A stretch of DNA of 64,000 nucleotides from Aeromicrobium sp. A1-2 (lineage in GTDB: Bacteria > Actinomycetota > Actinomycetes > Propionibacteriales > Nocardioidaceae). This document shows, piece after piece, positions 1-8,079 of this stretch (its first letter is position 1; each line of letters opens with the position of its first letter). A model generated the notes under the pieces. It worked only from the letters and a program-made list of their open reading frames with translations. It ran no database searches and had not been told where the DNA came from. Made by a program: the position numbers and the translations under genes. The stretch spans positions 1,674,001-1,738,000 of the forward strand of contig NZ_CP027482.1 of assembly GCF_003443875.1 (NCBI RefSeq), given 5' to 3'.

Positions 1-361
1 GCGGAACACTGTGCTCGATCGCATACGCGGCCAGGTGTGCATCCGGAACGAGATTGCTGTGGATCTGGTACTTGTCGACCAGCGCGGAGAAGATCTCGAC
101 GTGGTGCGGTGTCGTGGCAGGTATCCACGCGACCGGCGACGCGAGCCACGACTGCACGATTGCCCAGGCCTGCTGGCCAGAGATGGGGAAGCGGGACATG
201 CGTGGGCTCGTCGTGAGTCTCATGAAAGCCAATAGCGAAGGCCACGGCAGACCAACCCGGACTTCACCGTTGAGCTGATCCTCCAACCATTGCCTGGCTG
301 GCTCATGTGCGCTCGCCGAGGTGTTGGCTGCGTAGATCAAGATGTTCGCGTCAACGATCAT
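1..361 (-). CDS. vapC: VapC-family PIN-domain toxin, C-terminus beyond window edge
   Basis: Reading from 361 leftward gives MIVDANILIYAANTS and then an open frame to the window edge, so the gene is cut off. The opening with an Asp followed by the NILIYA strand is the first acidic residue of a PIN-domain ribonuclease, and ARQWLEDQL, HHVEIFSALVDKY and NLVPDAHLAAYA follow in the order expected for VapC (the last holds another metal-binding Asp). VapC toxins are Mg-dependent RNases neutralised by a cognate VapB. The start overlaps the end of the upstream antitoxin gene by 11 bases, typical of a co-translated toxin-antitoxin pair. Only the last few residues appear to be missing. Family assignment rests on motifs read by eye. 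Confidence 0.85.
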   Translation of the reverse strand, partial: MIVDANILIYAANTSASAHEPARQWLEDQLNGEVRVGLPWPSLLAFMRLTTSPRMSRFPISGQQAWAIVQSWLASPVAWIPATTPHHVEIFSALVDKYQIHSNLVPDAHLAAYAIEHSVP

Positions 362-590
362 CGTTCGCCTCCGCCAGCTCCAGCGCTTCGGCCACATTGG
401 ACACGTCTGTCATCTGGCCCAGATCTACCGTCGGCTGCACGAAGGCAGGCCGTTCGACGTCGGCACCCACCACCGAGGCACCGGCCCGAGCGAGCCGATT
501 CACTGCCTCGCTGAAGCCCAGTTGCTCCAGGGCTCTCAGCCTTTCCACCACCGCGATGACATCGTCATCGAAATTCACCGTGCTCCTCAT
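351..590 (-). CDS. vapB: VapB-type antitoxin
   Basis: A 79-residue protein beginning MRSTVNFDDDVIAVVE, a ribbon-helix-helix-like N-terminus (beta strand, then ERLRALEQLGFSEAVNRLARAG), followed by an acidic, flexible C-terminal half that would wrap the toxin. It directly precedes and overlaps the PIN toxin gene. The ATG at 590 has AGGAG abutting it with no spacing; a GTG at 578 (residue 5) has GAGGAG four bases upstream and may be the true start. The RHH part would bind the operon promoter, and a perfect 14-base palindrome lies about 33 bases upstream of the ATG. Confidence 0.8.
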   Translation of the reverse strand: MRSTVNFDDDVIAVVERLRALEQLGFSEAVNRLARAGASVVGADVERPAFVQPTVDLGQMTDVSNVAEALELAEANDDR

Positions 591-622
591 CTCCTGAGTG
601 TACGTCGCGATGCGGGTCTCAA

Positions 623-636
623 CGCATCTTGATGCG
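623..636. promoter_or_regulatory. candidate VapB operator palindrome
   Basis: CGCATC-TT-GATGCG is a perfect 6-bp inverted repeat with a two-base centre in the short gap between the vapB start and the end of the next gene. Position and symmetry fit an RHH antitoxin operator. It could instead be a weak hairpin at the end of the preceding gene. No -10/-35 pair was convincing. Confidence 0.35.
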
Positions 637-648
637 CCGCTGTTGTTG

Positions 649-1305
649 CTACCAACTCGGTCGGTCATACTCGCGTCCCCACTCGGGCTCCATCCACACG
701 GTCGTCGGCACAGGGTTGAGTCGCGCAGCAACCGCCGCGTCGAAGGACTCCTGTCGGCCATCCGTGACGTCTTCGAGAAGCCGGTCGACGAGATGCTCAA
801 CCAGGTCGAGCGTGACCGTGCAGGTGGTGTAGCCGCTCCTGTTCGCCACGGGCTCAGATCGGTCGTAGCGGTTGGCGCTGCCAAGCGCCTTGTCGATCGC
901 CTCGAAGTCCGCGCGGCGCAGGCATCCATGCGCTCGTGCTTGGAGCCGCAGGAATGTCATCAGGTAGCGAACTGCAGCGCGGTGTGTCCGTCGTTGGGCG
1001 CCCGGCGGGGAAAGCCACGGCTCCCCCACGAACGCCGGCAGTACCCGGATGAATGAACTCAGTCCGAGTGAGCGCAGCAGAGCATCGGCACCCAGGGTCG
1101 CCCGTTGCTGGGCGAGGTACGCGGCCAGTTCTGCGCCCAGCCAAGGCGCGACGTCAACCTCGGCAAGGAACACGGTCAGGTCGTCTGCGACCTGCACATA
1201 ACGTCTCCGCGTCTCGTGCGACCGGGCCTCGCCCTGGTCGACGATGAATTGCCGCATACCGACCGTCAGGTCGTCCTTGCGCGGTGCCGTCGCTTCCGGT
1301 TCCAT
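649..1305 (-). CDS. unknown protein with recombinase-like N-terminal (SAM-like) helices
   Basis: 218 residues from the ATG at 1305, chosen because GAGGAGAGGG sits just upstream. Residues ~10-110 contain MRQFIVDQGEARSHETRRRYVQ, a DLTVFLAEVD helix and a later RAAVRYLMTFLRLQA segment. This resembles the core-binding (SAM-like) domain of tyrosine recombinases (the S..T...Y...L..FL pattern), but no R-H-x-x-R...Y catalytic domain follows. The remainder is charged and ends in WMEPEWGREYDRPSW. It lies next to vapBC. It could be a recombinase remnant, a stand-alone DNA-binding protein or something unrelated; I do not recognise it as a named family. Confidence 0.6.
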   Translation of the reverse strand: MEPEATAPRKDDLTVGMRQFIVDQGEARSHETRRRYVQVADDLTVFLAEVDVAPWLGAELAAYLAQQRATLGADALLRSLGLSSFIRVLPAFVGEPWLSPPGAQRRTHRAAVRYLMTFLRLQARAHGCLRRADFEAIDKALGSANRYDRSEPVANRSGYTTCTVTLDLVEHLVDRLLEDVTDGRQESFDAAVAARLNPVPTTVWMEPEWGREYDRPSW

Positions 1306-1469
1306 GAGCACCCTCTCCTCGTTGATGCTCAACGCTGGCACGCGGCTGTCCCGACGGGCACCAGCACATTCAGGGCTGTGGATGAGGCGCGCTCTGCCGC
1401 GTGCTGTTGACGACGACAGCAAGCAGACCGCCTCTGTCGTGCGGGTCGCGGGCTGACAGACTCGACGTC

Positions 1470-2036
1470 ATGGACTGGGACACGCTGGGCAACGCGCTGG
1501 ACGAGATCAGCGGCACGCCGGACCGGGCCCCGCGGCTCGATGCGTACCGCGAGCTCCTGGCCGACCTCTCCCCCGGCGACGAGGGCTGGGCCGAGGTGCA
1601 GATGTGCCTGGCCGACGACCTGTTGACCGACGGGCACGTCGACGACGCGCGCACGGCGTACCAACTGGCGCTGGAGGACGGCGGGCGCACGGTTCTCGCG
1701 CCGGAGACCGGCCTGCTGGTGGTGGCCCTGACCGAGGGCGACAGCGCGCAAGTCGACGAGCTGCTCGCGTTGCTCCTGACCCGCAGCCGCGCCGAGGGAC
1801 TCGTGGTCGGCGACTACGCGTGGATCGGTGAGTCGCTCGAGGAGTCGGGTCGCCTGCGTGCCGCCCTGCGCTGGTTCACGATCCCGCTGCGGGACATCCA
1901 GCCCGGTGACATCGACCTCATGCCCATCGTGTGCCTCACCGGGCGCTGGCGGGTGCGGCGGGCGCTCGACCTGCCTGTCGACGCGTACGACGAGGCATAC
2001 GACGTGTGGCACGAGGTCGACGCCGCCGCACCCTGA
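1470..2036 (+). CDS. TPR-like helical protein of unknown function
   Basis: 188 residues starting MDWDTLGNALDEISG. The protein is acidic and made of helix pairs that read like degenerate tetratricopeptide repeats: GWAEVQMCLADDLLTDGHVDDARTA near residue 40, a segment with LVVALTEGDSAQVDELLA, then GESLEESGRLRAALRWFTI near 125. It has no signal peptide, membrane segment or catalytic motif. It probably acts as a small protein-interaction adaptor, but no partner is suggested by context; it ends only three bases before the convergent oxidoreductase gene. Confidence 0.6.
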   Translation: MDWDTLGNALDEISGTPDRAPRLDAYRELLADLSPGDEGWAEVQMCLADDLLTDGHVDDARTAYQLALEDGGRTVLAPETGLLVVALTEGDSAQVDELLALLLTRSRAEGLVVGDYAWIGESLEESGRLRAALRWFTIPLRDIQPGDIDLMPIVCLTGRWRVRRALDLPVDAYDEAYDVWHEVDAAAP

Positions 2037-2039
2037 AGG

Positions 2040-2972
2040 TCAGTCGACCGTGATGACGATCTTGCCGCGGGTGTGTCCCTGCTGGCTCAGCTCCCACGCC
2101 TGACGCGTGTCGGCAAGGGCGAAGGTCGCGGCGATCTCGACCGTGAGGGTGCCGTCGTCAAAGAGACCGGCGAGCTCCTCGAGGTCGTGGAAGTCCGGGC
2201 TGACGAAGACGTACTGCCCGCCCATCTCCTTGACGCCCGGATCGATGACCGACGCGATCCGGCCAGCTGACGTCTCGGACAGCAGGTACGGGCTGACGGC
2301 GAGGTCTGCGCCGTTGAAGTCAAGCACCGCGGTCACCCCCTCGGGGATCGCTGACCGGACCCGGTCGACCAGGCCCTCGCCGTAGACGAACGGCTCGGCG
2401 CCGAGGCCGCGCAGGTAGTCGTGGTTGGCCTCCGAGGCTGTGCCCAGCACCCGTGCGCCCAGTGACGCGGCGATCTGCACCGCGAACGAGCCGACGCCGC
2501 CGGACGCGCCGTGGATCAGCACAGTGTCGGAGGGGCCGATGTCGAGGGCGTGCACGACGGTCTGGAACGCCGTCAGGCCCGCCAGTGGGATCGCGGCGGC
2601 CTCGGCAAAGCTCGCATTGCGCGGCTTCCGTGCCAGCGTGCGGATTGGCGCCGAGACCTTCTCGGCATACGTGCCGCCGTGCACAGCGTCCTTGCGGACG
2701 TAGCCGAAGACCTCGTCCCCGGGCTCGAGCGTCGTGACAGCGGGCCCCACCTGCTCGACGACTCCCGCGACGTCCCAGCCCGGCGTGACCGGGAAGAACG
2801 TGTCGAGTGCGCCATCCATGCCGCCGGTGGCGAGCTTCCAGTCGACCGGGTTGACCGAGCTCGCCCTGACCGCGACCTTGACCCAGTCGGGGCCGATCTT
2901 GGGCTCGTCGACATCGGTGAGCTCCAGGATGCCGACGCTGTCGCCGTACGAGCTGTAGGTGATGGCCTTCAT
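2040..2972 (-). CDS. NADPH:quinone oxidoreductase-like zinc-independent alcohol dehydrogenase family protein
   Basis: 310 residues of the medium-chain dehydrogenase/reductase superfamily. The N-terminal GroES-like half contains SSVNPVDWKLATGG and PGWDVAGVVEQVG; the Rossmann half has GASGGVGSFAVQIA at ~155-168, the NADPH-binding loop of quinone oxidoreductases. The zinc-coordinating Cys/His set of true alcohol dehydrogenases is absent, consistent with a zinc-free quinone or enone reductase. Substrate cannot be told from sequence. Its ATG overlaps the stop of the YtxH-like gene (ATGA), so the two are likely cotranslated. Confidence 0.85.
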   Translation of the reverse strand: MKAITYSSYGDSVGILELTDVDEPKIGPDWVKVAVRASSVNPVDWKLATGGMDGALDTFFPVTPGWDVAGVVEQVGPAVTTLEPGDEVFGYVRKDAVHGGTYAEKVSAPIRTLARKPRNASFAEAAAIPLAGLTAFQTVVHALDIGPSDTVLIHGASGGVGSFAVQIAASLGARVLGTASEANHDYLRGLGAEPFVYGEGLVDRVRSAIPEGVTAVLDFNGADLAVSPYLLSETSAGRIASVIDPGVKEMGGQYVFVSPDFHDLEELAGLFDDGTLTVEIAATFALADTRQAWELSQQGHTRGKIVITVD

Positions 2973-3334
2973 GCGTTGTCCTCGCGCTGGACGAAGGGCT
3001 GCTCGTCGGTGTCGGTGTCGGCGAGCTCGTCAATGGTCTCCTCGACGTCCGGCCCGGAGCTGTAGACGACCTCATCGTTGTCGACCTGGCCCTCGCCCAT
3101 CGGCGGAGCCTCGGCCCCTCCGTGGGTGGACGCGCTGAAACGATCGGTGGTCTCGCGCACGAGGTCCTCCGTCTTGGCGGTCGCCTGCTGCACGCGCGGG
3201 TCCTGCTTGACCTGCGTCGCGGCGTTGCGAATCTGCTCGTACCGCTCACGGCCCGCCTTGGCGCCCAAAATGTAGCCGCCACCGAAGGCAGCGAGGATGG
3301 TCAGCTTCTTGATCGGGTGACTGAAGATACGCAT
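2969..3334 (-). CDS. YtxH-like membrane-anchored protein
   Basis: About 121 residues from MRIFSHPIKK at 3334. A short basic start is followed by a hydrophobic glycine-rich segment with GGGYILGAKAG and then RERYEQIRNAA, the signature of YtxH-like stress proteins in actinobacteria. The C-terminal half is acidic and low-complexity (DTDTDEQPF). It would sit in the membrane with the acidic tail in the cytoplasm. An upstream in-frame start at 3385 exists but would add a basic, unlikely leader. It precedes the quinone oxidoreductase with a 4-base overlap. Confidence 0.7.
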   Translation of the reverse strand: MRIFSHPIKKLTILAAFGGGYILGAKAGRERYEQIRNAATQVKQDPRVQQATAKTEDLVRETTDRFSASTHGGAEAPPMGEGQVDNDEVVYSSGPDVEETIDELADTDTDEQPFVQREDNA

Positions 3335-3411
3335 ACCTTCAAACGTACCCACGCCGCCTGAACGCAACCGCCACCTCCGCCCCAACCCATCCCATCCCTT
3401 ACCGTGGCGGC

Positions 3412-3918
3412 ATGGCCAACTCTTCTGGACTCAGCTTGATGGATGCGAACCAGATCGCGCGGCGAGCACATGCAGGGCAGGTCGACAAGCTCGGCGTCGA
3501 CTACATCCATCATGTGGAAGCAGTGGCTGACGGCCTCGCGGCGTTCGATCTGGACCTGCAGATCGCCGGCATGCTGCACGATGTCGTCGAAGATTCCGAC
3601 ATCACGTTGGACGACTTGCGGAGCGCTGGTGTTTCGGAACGAACATTGCGCGCAATCGAGTTGGTCTCGCGCAACCTGCATCCCGAGCTCGACTATCTCC
3701 AAGGCATCGAACGCGTCTGTGAGTCCTACGATGCGACGCTCGTGAAGATCTCCGACAACGCACACAACTCATTGCCCGCGCGGATCGAAGCTCTCGGCGG
3801 GCCACCTCATCCGAGGTACGCCGCAGCCCGAAGCCTGCTCTACACCGCCGTGCGGCGAGAGGATGTCGAACTCATCCTGCGCCGAGCCAATCCCGCGCTG
3901 ATGGCAGAGTTGACCTGA
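3412..3918 (+). CDS. HD-domain phosphohydrolase related to the RelA/SpoT hydrolase domain
   Basis: 168 residues. The metal-binding HD signature is clear: AHAGQVDKLGVDYIHHVE (residues ~19-36), MLHDVVEDSDITLDDL (~54-69, His-Asp pair at 56-57) and KISDNAHNS further on, matching the order and spacing in the (p)ppGpp hydrolase half of RelA/SpoT and small alarmone hydrolases. The synthetase, TGS and ACT domains are absent. It may be a small alarmone hydrolase or a related nucleotide phosphohydrolase. It is transcribed away from the YtxH/oxidoreductase pair. Confidence 0.75.
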   Translation: MANSSGLSLMDANQIARRAHAGQVDKLGVDYIHHVEAVADGLAAFDLDLQIAGMLHDVVEDSDITLDDLRSAGVSERTLRAIELVSRNLHPELDYLQGIERVCESYDATLVKISDNAHNSLPARIEALGGPPHPRYAAARSLLYTAVRREDVELILRRANPALMAELT

Positions 3919-3988
3919 CCCAGGACACCCCCTAGCAACAATGCCGGGGTAGGAGCTCGCGGCGACACCCGTGGTGATCGCGGCACCC

Positions 3989-4141
3989 ATGCCCCACTGC
4001 TGGAGATGGCGGTGCCCGCGGCCCAGAAGTCCGACATACTTCCCGGATTTGGGATCACCCGCGGCCCGGACTGTCGGCGTGACCTTCGACGATCTGCTCG
4101 AACGACTCGCTGCACCATTGGAGCGGGTCATCCGGCAATGA
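3989..4141 (+). CDS. possible small protein or gene remnant
   Basis: A 50-residue frame begins MPHCWRWRCPRPRSPTYF and ends VTFDDLLERLAAPLERVIRQ. The C-terminal part looks like a genuine amphipathic helix, whereas the N-terminal Trp/Arg/Pro-rich part does not look like a normal protein start. No ribosome binding site is seen. It may be the 3' end of a lost gene. I could not assign a family, and a chance open frame remains possible. Confidence 0.2.
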   Translation: MPHCWRWRCPRPRSPTYFPDLGSPAARTVGVTFDDLLERLAAPLERVIRQ

Positions 4142-4160
4142 CAACAGCTGGCCCAGATAC

Positions 4161-4196
4161 GGAAAGGGACGAAGCCAATCGGCTCCGTCCCTTTCC
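4161..4196 (-). terminator. hairpin terminator after nrdJ
   Basis: A 16-bp stem with one mismatch (GGAAAGGGACG...AGCC paired with GGCT...CGTCCCTTTCC) and a four-base loop AATC, located 49 bases past the nrdJ stop. On the nrdJ strand it lacks a long T-run, as is usual in high-GC actinobacteria. Confidence 0.75.
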
Positions 4197-4244
4197 TTCC
4201 CGTTCAGCAGGCTGAATCGAGTCTCACCAGTGTGAGTCCAACCA

Positions 4245-7121
4245 TCAGCTGCAGCCGCTGGTGCTGCCGCATCCTTCGCAGACGTGGCAGGAGCCGGCGG
4301 GACGCATCTTGGTGCCACAGGTCATGCACAGCGGGGAGTCGACCGCGGATCCGGTGAAGGACTCCAGCAGCTCGGCGCTCGTGTGGGCGCCAGCCGGGGC
4401 GGGCTTGGCCGTCTCGGCCTGGACCTCGGCTGCTGCCTTGGTCGTCTCGACAGGTGCGACGAGCGCAAGCTCGTCGACCGGGGTGTCGATCAGCTCGGCG
4501 GCAGTGGAGCCGTCCTTGACCGGCTGGTGGGAGCCCGTGTCGAGGTAACGCTGACGTTCGTCGGCCGAATGGATGCCCTGCGCCGAGCGCGTGTCGAAGT
4601 CCAGGTAGTCCAGGGCCAGACGACGGAACGTGTAGTCCATGATCGACTGGCTCATGCGGACGTCCGGGTCGTCAGTCAGACCGGCGGGCTCGAACTTCAT
4701 GTTTGTGAACTTCGAGACGAAGGTCTCCAGCGGCACGCCGTACTGCAGCGAGATGCTGATCGCGATCGAGAAGGCGTCCATCATGCCGGCCAGGGTCGAG
4801 CCCTGCTTGCCGAGCTTGAGGAAGATCTCGCCGAGCGAGCCGTCCTCGTGGGCGCCCGAGGTCATGTAGCCCTCGGCTCCACCGACGGAGAACGACGTCG
4901 TGATGGCCTGGCGCGACTTCGGCAGGCGACGACGGATCGGCTTCTCGACGATGACTTCCTTGACCTCAACCTTCGTCGAGCCGGACTCCTTGGCGCCCTT
5001 GCCGTCCGAGAGCGGCTGGCCGACCTTGCAGTTGTCGCGGTAGACCGCGAGCGCCTTGAGGCCGAGCTTCCAACCCTGGAAGTAGACGTACTCGATCTCT
5101 TCGACCGTGGCCGACTCCGGCAGGTTGACGGTCTTGGAGATGGCACCGGACAGGAACGGCTGGCACGCGGCCATCATGTTGACGTGGCCCATCGGCGCGA
5201 TCGAGCGCTGGCCCATCGCGGTGTCGAAGATCGAGTAGTGCTCGGTCTTGAGACCCGGCGCGTCGACGACGTGACCGTTCTCGGCGATGAACTCGACGAT
5301 CGCCTCGATCGTCTCGCCCGTGTAGCCGAGCTTCTTGAGCGCCGCCGGGATCGTCTGGTTGACGATCTGCATCGAGCCGCCACCAACGAGCTTCTTGAAC
5401 TTGACCAGCGAGAAGTCCGGCTCGATGCCGGTCGTGTCGCAGTCCATCATGAAGCCGATCGTGCCGGTCGGTGCGAGCACCGACGCCTGGCTGTTGCGCC
5501 ACCCGTTGGTCTGACCGACCTCGAGGTTGAGCTTCCACTGCTTGGCGGCCTCACGGTGCACCGCGATGTCGATCGCGTGCAACGTGCGGATCTCGTCGTT
5601 GGCGGCCTGGTGCTTGCGCATGACGCGCTCGTGCGCCGAGGCGTTCTGGGCGAATACGTCGTACGGTCCGACGACCCCGGCGAGCTCGGCCGAGCGGCGG
5701 TAGGAGGTGCCGGTCATCAGCGAGGTGATCGAGCCGGCCAGCGCGCGGCCGCCATCGGAGTCGTACGCCAGGCCCGACGCCATCAGCAGCGCACCGAGGT
5801 TGGCGAAACCGATGCCGAGCTGGCGGTAGGCGCGAGTCGTGTCGCCGATCGCCTCGGTCGGGAAATCTGCGAAGCAGATCGAGATGTCCATCGCGGTGAT
5901 GATGAACTCGGTCGCCTTGACGAACGTCTCGGTGTCGAACGAGCCGTCGTCCTTGAGGAACTTCAGCAGGTTGAGGCTCGCAAGGTTGCACGAGGAGTTG
6001 TCCAGGTGCATGTACTCCGAGCACGGGTTGGACGCCGTGATGCGGCCGGCCTCCGGTGAGGTGTGCCAGTCGTTGATCGTGCCGTCGTACTGGATGCCGG
6101 GGTCGGCGCACGCCCAGGCAGCCTGCGCGATGTCCTCCCACAGCTTCTTGGCGTCGACGGTCTCGATGATCTCGCCGTTGGTGCGAGCGCGGAGGCCGAA
6201 CTCGCCGCCGTTCTCGACCGCCTGCATGAACTCGTCGTTGACGCGGATCGAGTTGTTGGCGTTCTGGTACTGCACCGAGGTGATGTCGGCGCCGCCGAGA
6301 TCCATGTCATAGCCGGCGTCGCGGAGGACGCGAATCTTGTCCTCCTCCTTGGCCTTGGTCTCGACGAACTCCTGGATGTCGGGGTGGTCGACGTCCAGCA
6401 CGACCATCTTGGCCGCGCGACGCGTGGCGCCGCCGGACTTGATCGTGCCGGCGGACGCGTCGGCGCCGCGCATGAACGAGACCGGGCCGGACGCCGTGCC
6501 GCCCGAGGAGCGCAGCAGCTCCTTGGACGAACGGATGCGGCTCAGGTTGAGGCCGGCGCCGGAGCCGCCCTTGAAGATCAGACCCTCTTCCTTGTACCAG
6601 TTGAGGATCGAGTCCATCGAGTCATCCACCGCGAGGATGAAGCAGGCGCTGACCTGCTGGGGGCTCGACGTGCCGACGTTGAACCACACCGGGCTGTTGA
6701 AGCTGAAGACCTGGTGCAGGAGCATGTGCGTGAGCTCGTGCTCGAAGATCGTGGCGTCGTCCTCGTTGACGAAGTAGCCGTGGTCGCGACCGGCCTGCGT
6801 GTACGTCAGGACGACACGGTCGAGCAGCTGGCGCAGGCTCTGCTCACGCTCGGTCGAGCCGACGGCGCCGCGGAAGTACTTGGTCGTGACGATCGTGGAG
6901 GCGTTGACGCTCCAGAAGTCAGGGAACTCGACGCCGCGCTGCTCGAAGACGTTCTCGCCGGTCTTCCAGTTGGTCTGGACGACGTCGCGACGCTCCCACG
7001 TGACGTTGTCGTACGGGTGCACTCCCTCGGTCGTGTAGACGCGCTGGATCTTCAGGCCTGCGCCCTTCTTGCCAGCCGTCTTGCGCGAGGACCCCGAGTG
7101 TCCGCTGACCGTTTCCGTCAT
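4245..7121 (-). CDS. nrdJ: vitamin B12-dependent (class II) ribonucleotide reductase
   Basis: 958 residues from the ATG at 7121, which has AAGGAG seven bases upstream. It reduces ribonucleotides to deoxyribonucleotides using adenosylcobalamin to make a thiyl radical, with or without oxygen. NPCSE at 365-369 carries the radical-site Asn, Cys367 and Glu, and Cys378 in SSCNLASL with Cys160 in VSACFIL would be the redox pair; the 11-residue spacing between Cys367 and Cys378 matches other class II enzymes. The C-terminus ends in a zinc-ribbon with CMTCG, CHVCEGCG and a final Cys, the re-reducing tail of NrdJ. It lies downstream of nrdR, 112 bases apart, and is probably cotranscribed and NrdR-repressed. 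No cobalamin riboswitch fits in that gap. Confidence 0.97.
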   Translation of the reverse strand: MTETVSGHSGSSRKTAGKKGAGLKIQRVYTTEGVHPYDNVTWERRDVVQTNWKTGENVFEQRGVEFPDFWSVNASTIVTTKYFRGAVGSTEREQSLRQLLDRVVLTYTQAGRDHGYFVNEDDATIFEHELTHMLLHQVFSFNSPVWFNVGTSSPQQVSACFILAVDDSMDSILNWYKEEGLIFKGGSGAGLNLSRIRSSKELLRSSGGTASGPVSFMRGADASAGTIKSGGATRRAAKMVVLDVDHPDIQEFVETKAKEEDKIRVLRDAGYDMDLGGADITSVQYQNANNSIRVNDEFMQAVENGGEFGLRARTNGEIIETVDAKKLWEDIAQAAWACADPGIQYDGTINDWHTSPEAGRITASNPCSEYMHLDNSSCNLASLNLLKFLKDDGSFDTETFVKATEFIITAMDISICFADFPTEAIGDTTRAYRQLGIGFANLGALLMASGLAYDSDGGRALAGSITSLMTGTSYRRSAELAGVVGPYDVFAQNASAHERVMRKHQAANDEIRTLHAIDIAVHREAAKQWKLNLEVGQTNGWRNSQASVLAPTGTIGFMMDCDTTGIEPDFSLVKFKKLVGGGSMQIVNQTIPAALKKLGYTGETIEAIVEFIAENGHVVDAPGLKTEHYSIFDTAMGQRSIAPMGHVNMMAACQPFLSGAISKTVNLPESATVEEIEYVYFQGWKLGLKALAVYRDNCKVGQPLSDGKGAKESGSTKVEVKEVIVEKPIRRRLPKSRQAITTSFSVGGAEGYMTSGAHEDGSLGEIFLKLGKQGSTLAGMMDAFSIAISISLQYGVPLETFVSKFTNMKFEPAGLTDDPDVRMSQSIMDYTFRRLALDYLDFDTRSAQGIHSADERQRYLDTGSHQPVKDGSTAAELIDTPVDELALVAPVETTKAAAEVQAETAKPAPAGAHTSAELLESFTGSAVDSPLCMTCGTKMRPAGSCHVCEGCGSTSGCS

Positions 7122-7233
7122 GTGCGTGCTCCTTGTATATGTGTGCGCGTATAGGTGTTCGTGGTGATGCGTGGTGCGTCGTGCGTCGTGCGTCGAACTG
7201 GTGCCTTGGTGGCCCGGGGCGGTGCGGCCGGAC

Positions 7234-7734
7234 TCAGGTCTGGTGGTGATCGGTGTGTCGCGCGGCCTGCTCGGCGAGCTCGCCATCGGCACCAGCAGCC
7301 ATCAGGCTGGCGATCTCCTCGGCGAAGTCGTCAGCGGACTCGAACTGCTTGTAGACGCTCGCGAAGCGCAGATAGGCAACCTCGTCGAGGCTCTTGAGCG
7401 GTTCGAGGATCGCGAGGCCAACCTCGTGGGCCGGGACCTCTGCGCTGCCTGAGTCGCGCAGCGTGTCCTCGACCTGCTGGCCGAGTCGCGCCAGGTCGTC
7501 GTCGGAGACCGGCCGGCCCTTGCAGGCCTTGCGGACGCCGGAGATGGCCTTGTCGCGGATGAACGGCTCGGTGGTGCCGGACCGCTTGACCACGGTGAGC
7601 TGCATCTGCTCGATCGTGGTGAACCGCTTCTCGCAGGCGGAGCAGACCCGGCGACGGCGGATGGCTCCACCCTCGTCGGCGACGCGACTGTCCAGGACTC
7701 GGGTGTCGGTGTTCTTGCAGAACGGGCAGTGCAT
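7234..7734 (-). CDS. nrdR: transcriptional repressor NrdR
   Basis: 166 residues from MHCPFCKN at 7734 (AGGAG eight bases upstream). The N-terminal zinc ribbon has CPFC near residues 3-6 and CSAC at about 31-34. The ATP-cone follows, with [28 protein letters not shown]. NrdR senses ATP/dATP and represses ribonucleotide reductase genes. Here it precedes nrdJ on the same strand, and two palindromes resembling NrdR boxes lie upstream of its own start, so the pair is probably autoregulated. Confidence 0.97.
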   Translation of the reverse strand: MHCPFCKNTDTRVLDSRVADEGGAIRRRRVCSACEKRFTTIEQMQLTVVKRSGTTEPFIRDKAISGVRKACKGRPVSDDDLARLGQQVEDTLRDSGSAEVPAHEVGLAILEPLKSLDEVAYLRFASVYKQFESADDFAEEIASLMAAGADGELAEQAARHTDHHQT

Positions 7735-7846
7735 GACGGCTACTCCTCTCATACCGAAGCGGTTTTGACCCCGTTTTGGGGACAAAGGTGTGGAAACGAT
7801 GTGGACAACCCCGGATTTCGGTGGGTAACCCCCGACATCCTGTGCA

Positions 7847-7858
7847 ACTAGATGTGGA
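7847..7858. promoter_or_regulatory. imperfect NrdR box (proximal)
   Basis: ACTAGATGTGGA matches the left half of the perfect palindrome at 7879-7890 (ACTAGA) and part of the right half. The centres of the two sites are 32 bp apart, about three helical turns, which is the arrangement known for NrdR boxes upstream of ribonucleotide reductase operons. Confidence 0.55.
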
Positions 7859-7878
7859 CGAACAACATCGGTGTAACT

Positions 7879-7890
7879 ACTAGATCTAGT
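7879..7890. promoter_or_regulatory. NrdR box (distal, perfect palindrome)
   Basis: ACTAGATCTAGT is a perfect 12-base palindrome about 145 bases upstream of the nrdR ATG. It is flanked by a partial second site 32 bp closer to the gene. Sequence and spacing fit NrdR binding. Confidence 0.65.
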
Positions 7891-8079
7891 GCCACTGTAC
7901 GCCGGTGATCCGGCCCGTGCAACACAATTGCAGGAGGTCCGGACACTTTCTCCAGACGTCCGCATCTGCGCAGGTCAGAGCCAATGAGGACGCAGGAATC
8001 GCGGCGTGTCGGAACCCCACGAGCCCCACGCGTTGCATGAATCCGCGCCTTCCGCGGATGCCCCGGACAGCCGCGGGCA

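Larger units (their letters stand above)
3919..4244. other. gene-poor stretch between HD protein and nrdJ
   Basis: This 326-base stretch holds the nrdJ terminator hairpin (4161-4196) and one small plus-strand frame (3989-4141). No repeat, tRNA or clear promoter was found in the remainder. Composition is somewhat less GC-rich than the flanking genes, which would suit an eroded gene. Confidence 0.5.
7735..8079. other. long upstream region of nrdR
   Basis: This 345-base gap between nrdR and the zinc-ribbon gene carries the nrdR regulatory sites near 7844-7892. The part from about 7900 to 8079 shows no convincing gene, repeat or hairpin. Confidence 0.5.

Noticed and set aside
4284-6059. 591-residue plus-strand open frame opposite nrdJ
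   Set aside because: Antisense shadow of nrdJ; the translation is Arg/Leu/Asp-rich without motifs.
7122-7233. possible cobalamin riboswitch before nrdJ
   Set aside because: The gap is only 112 bases and contains no B12-box-like conserved segments; an adenosylcobalamin riboswitch usually needs about 200 bases.
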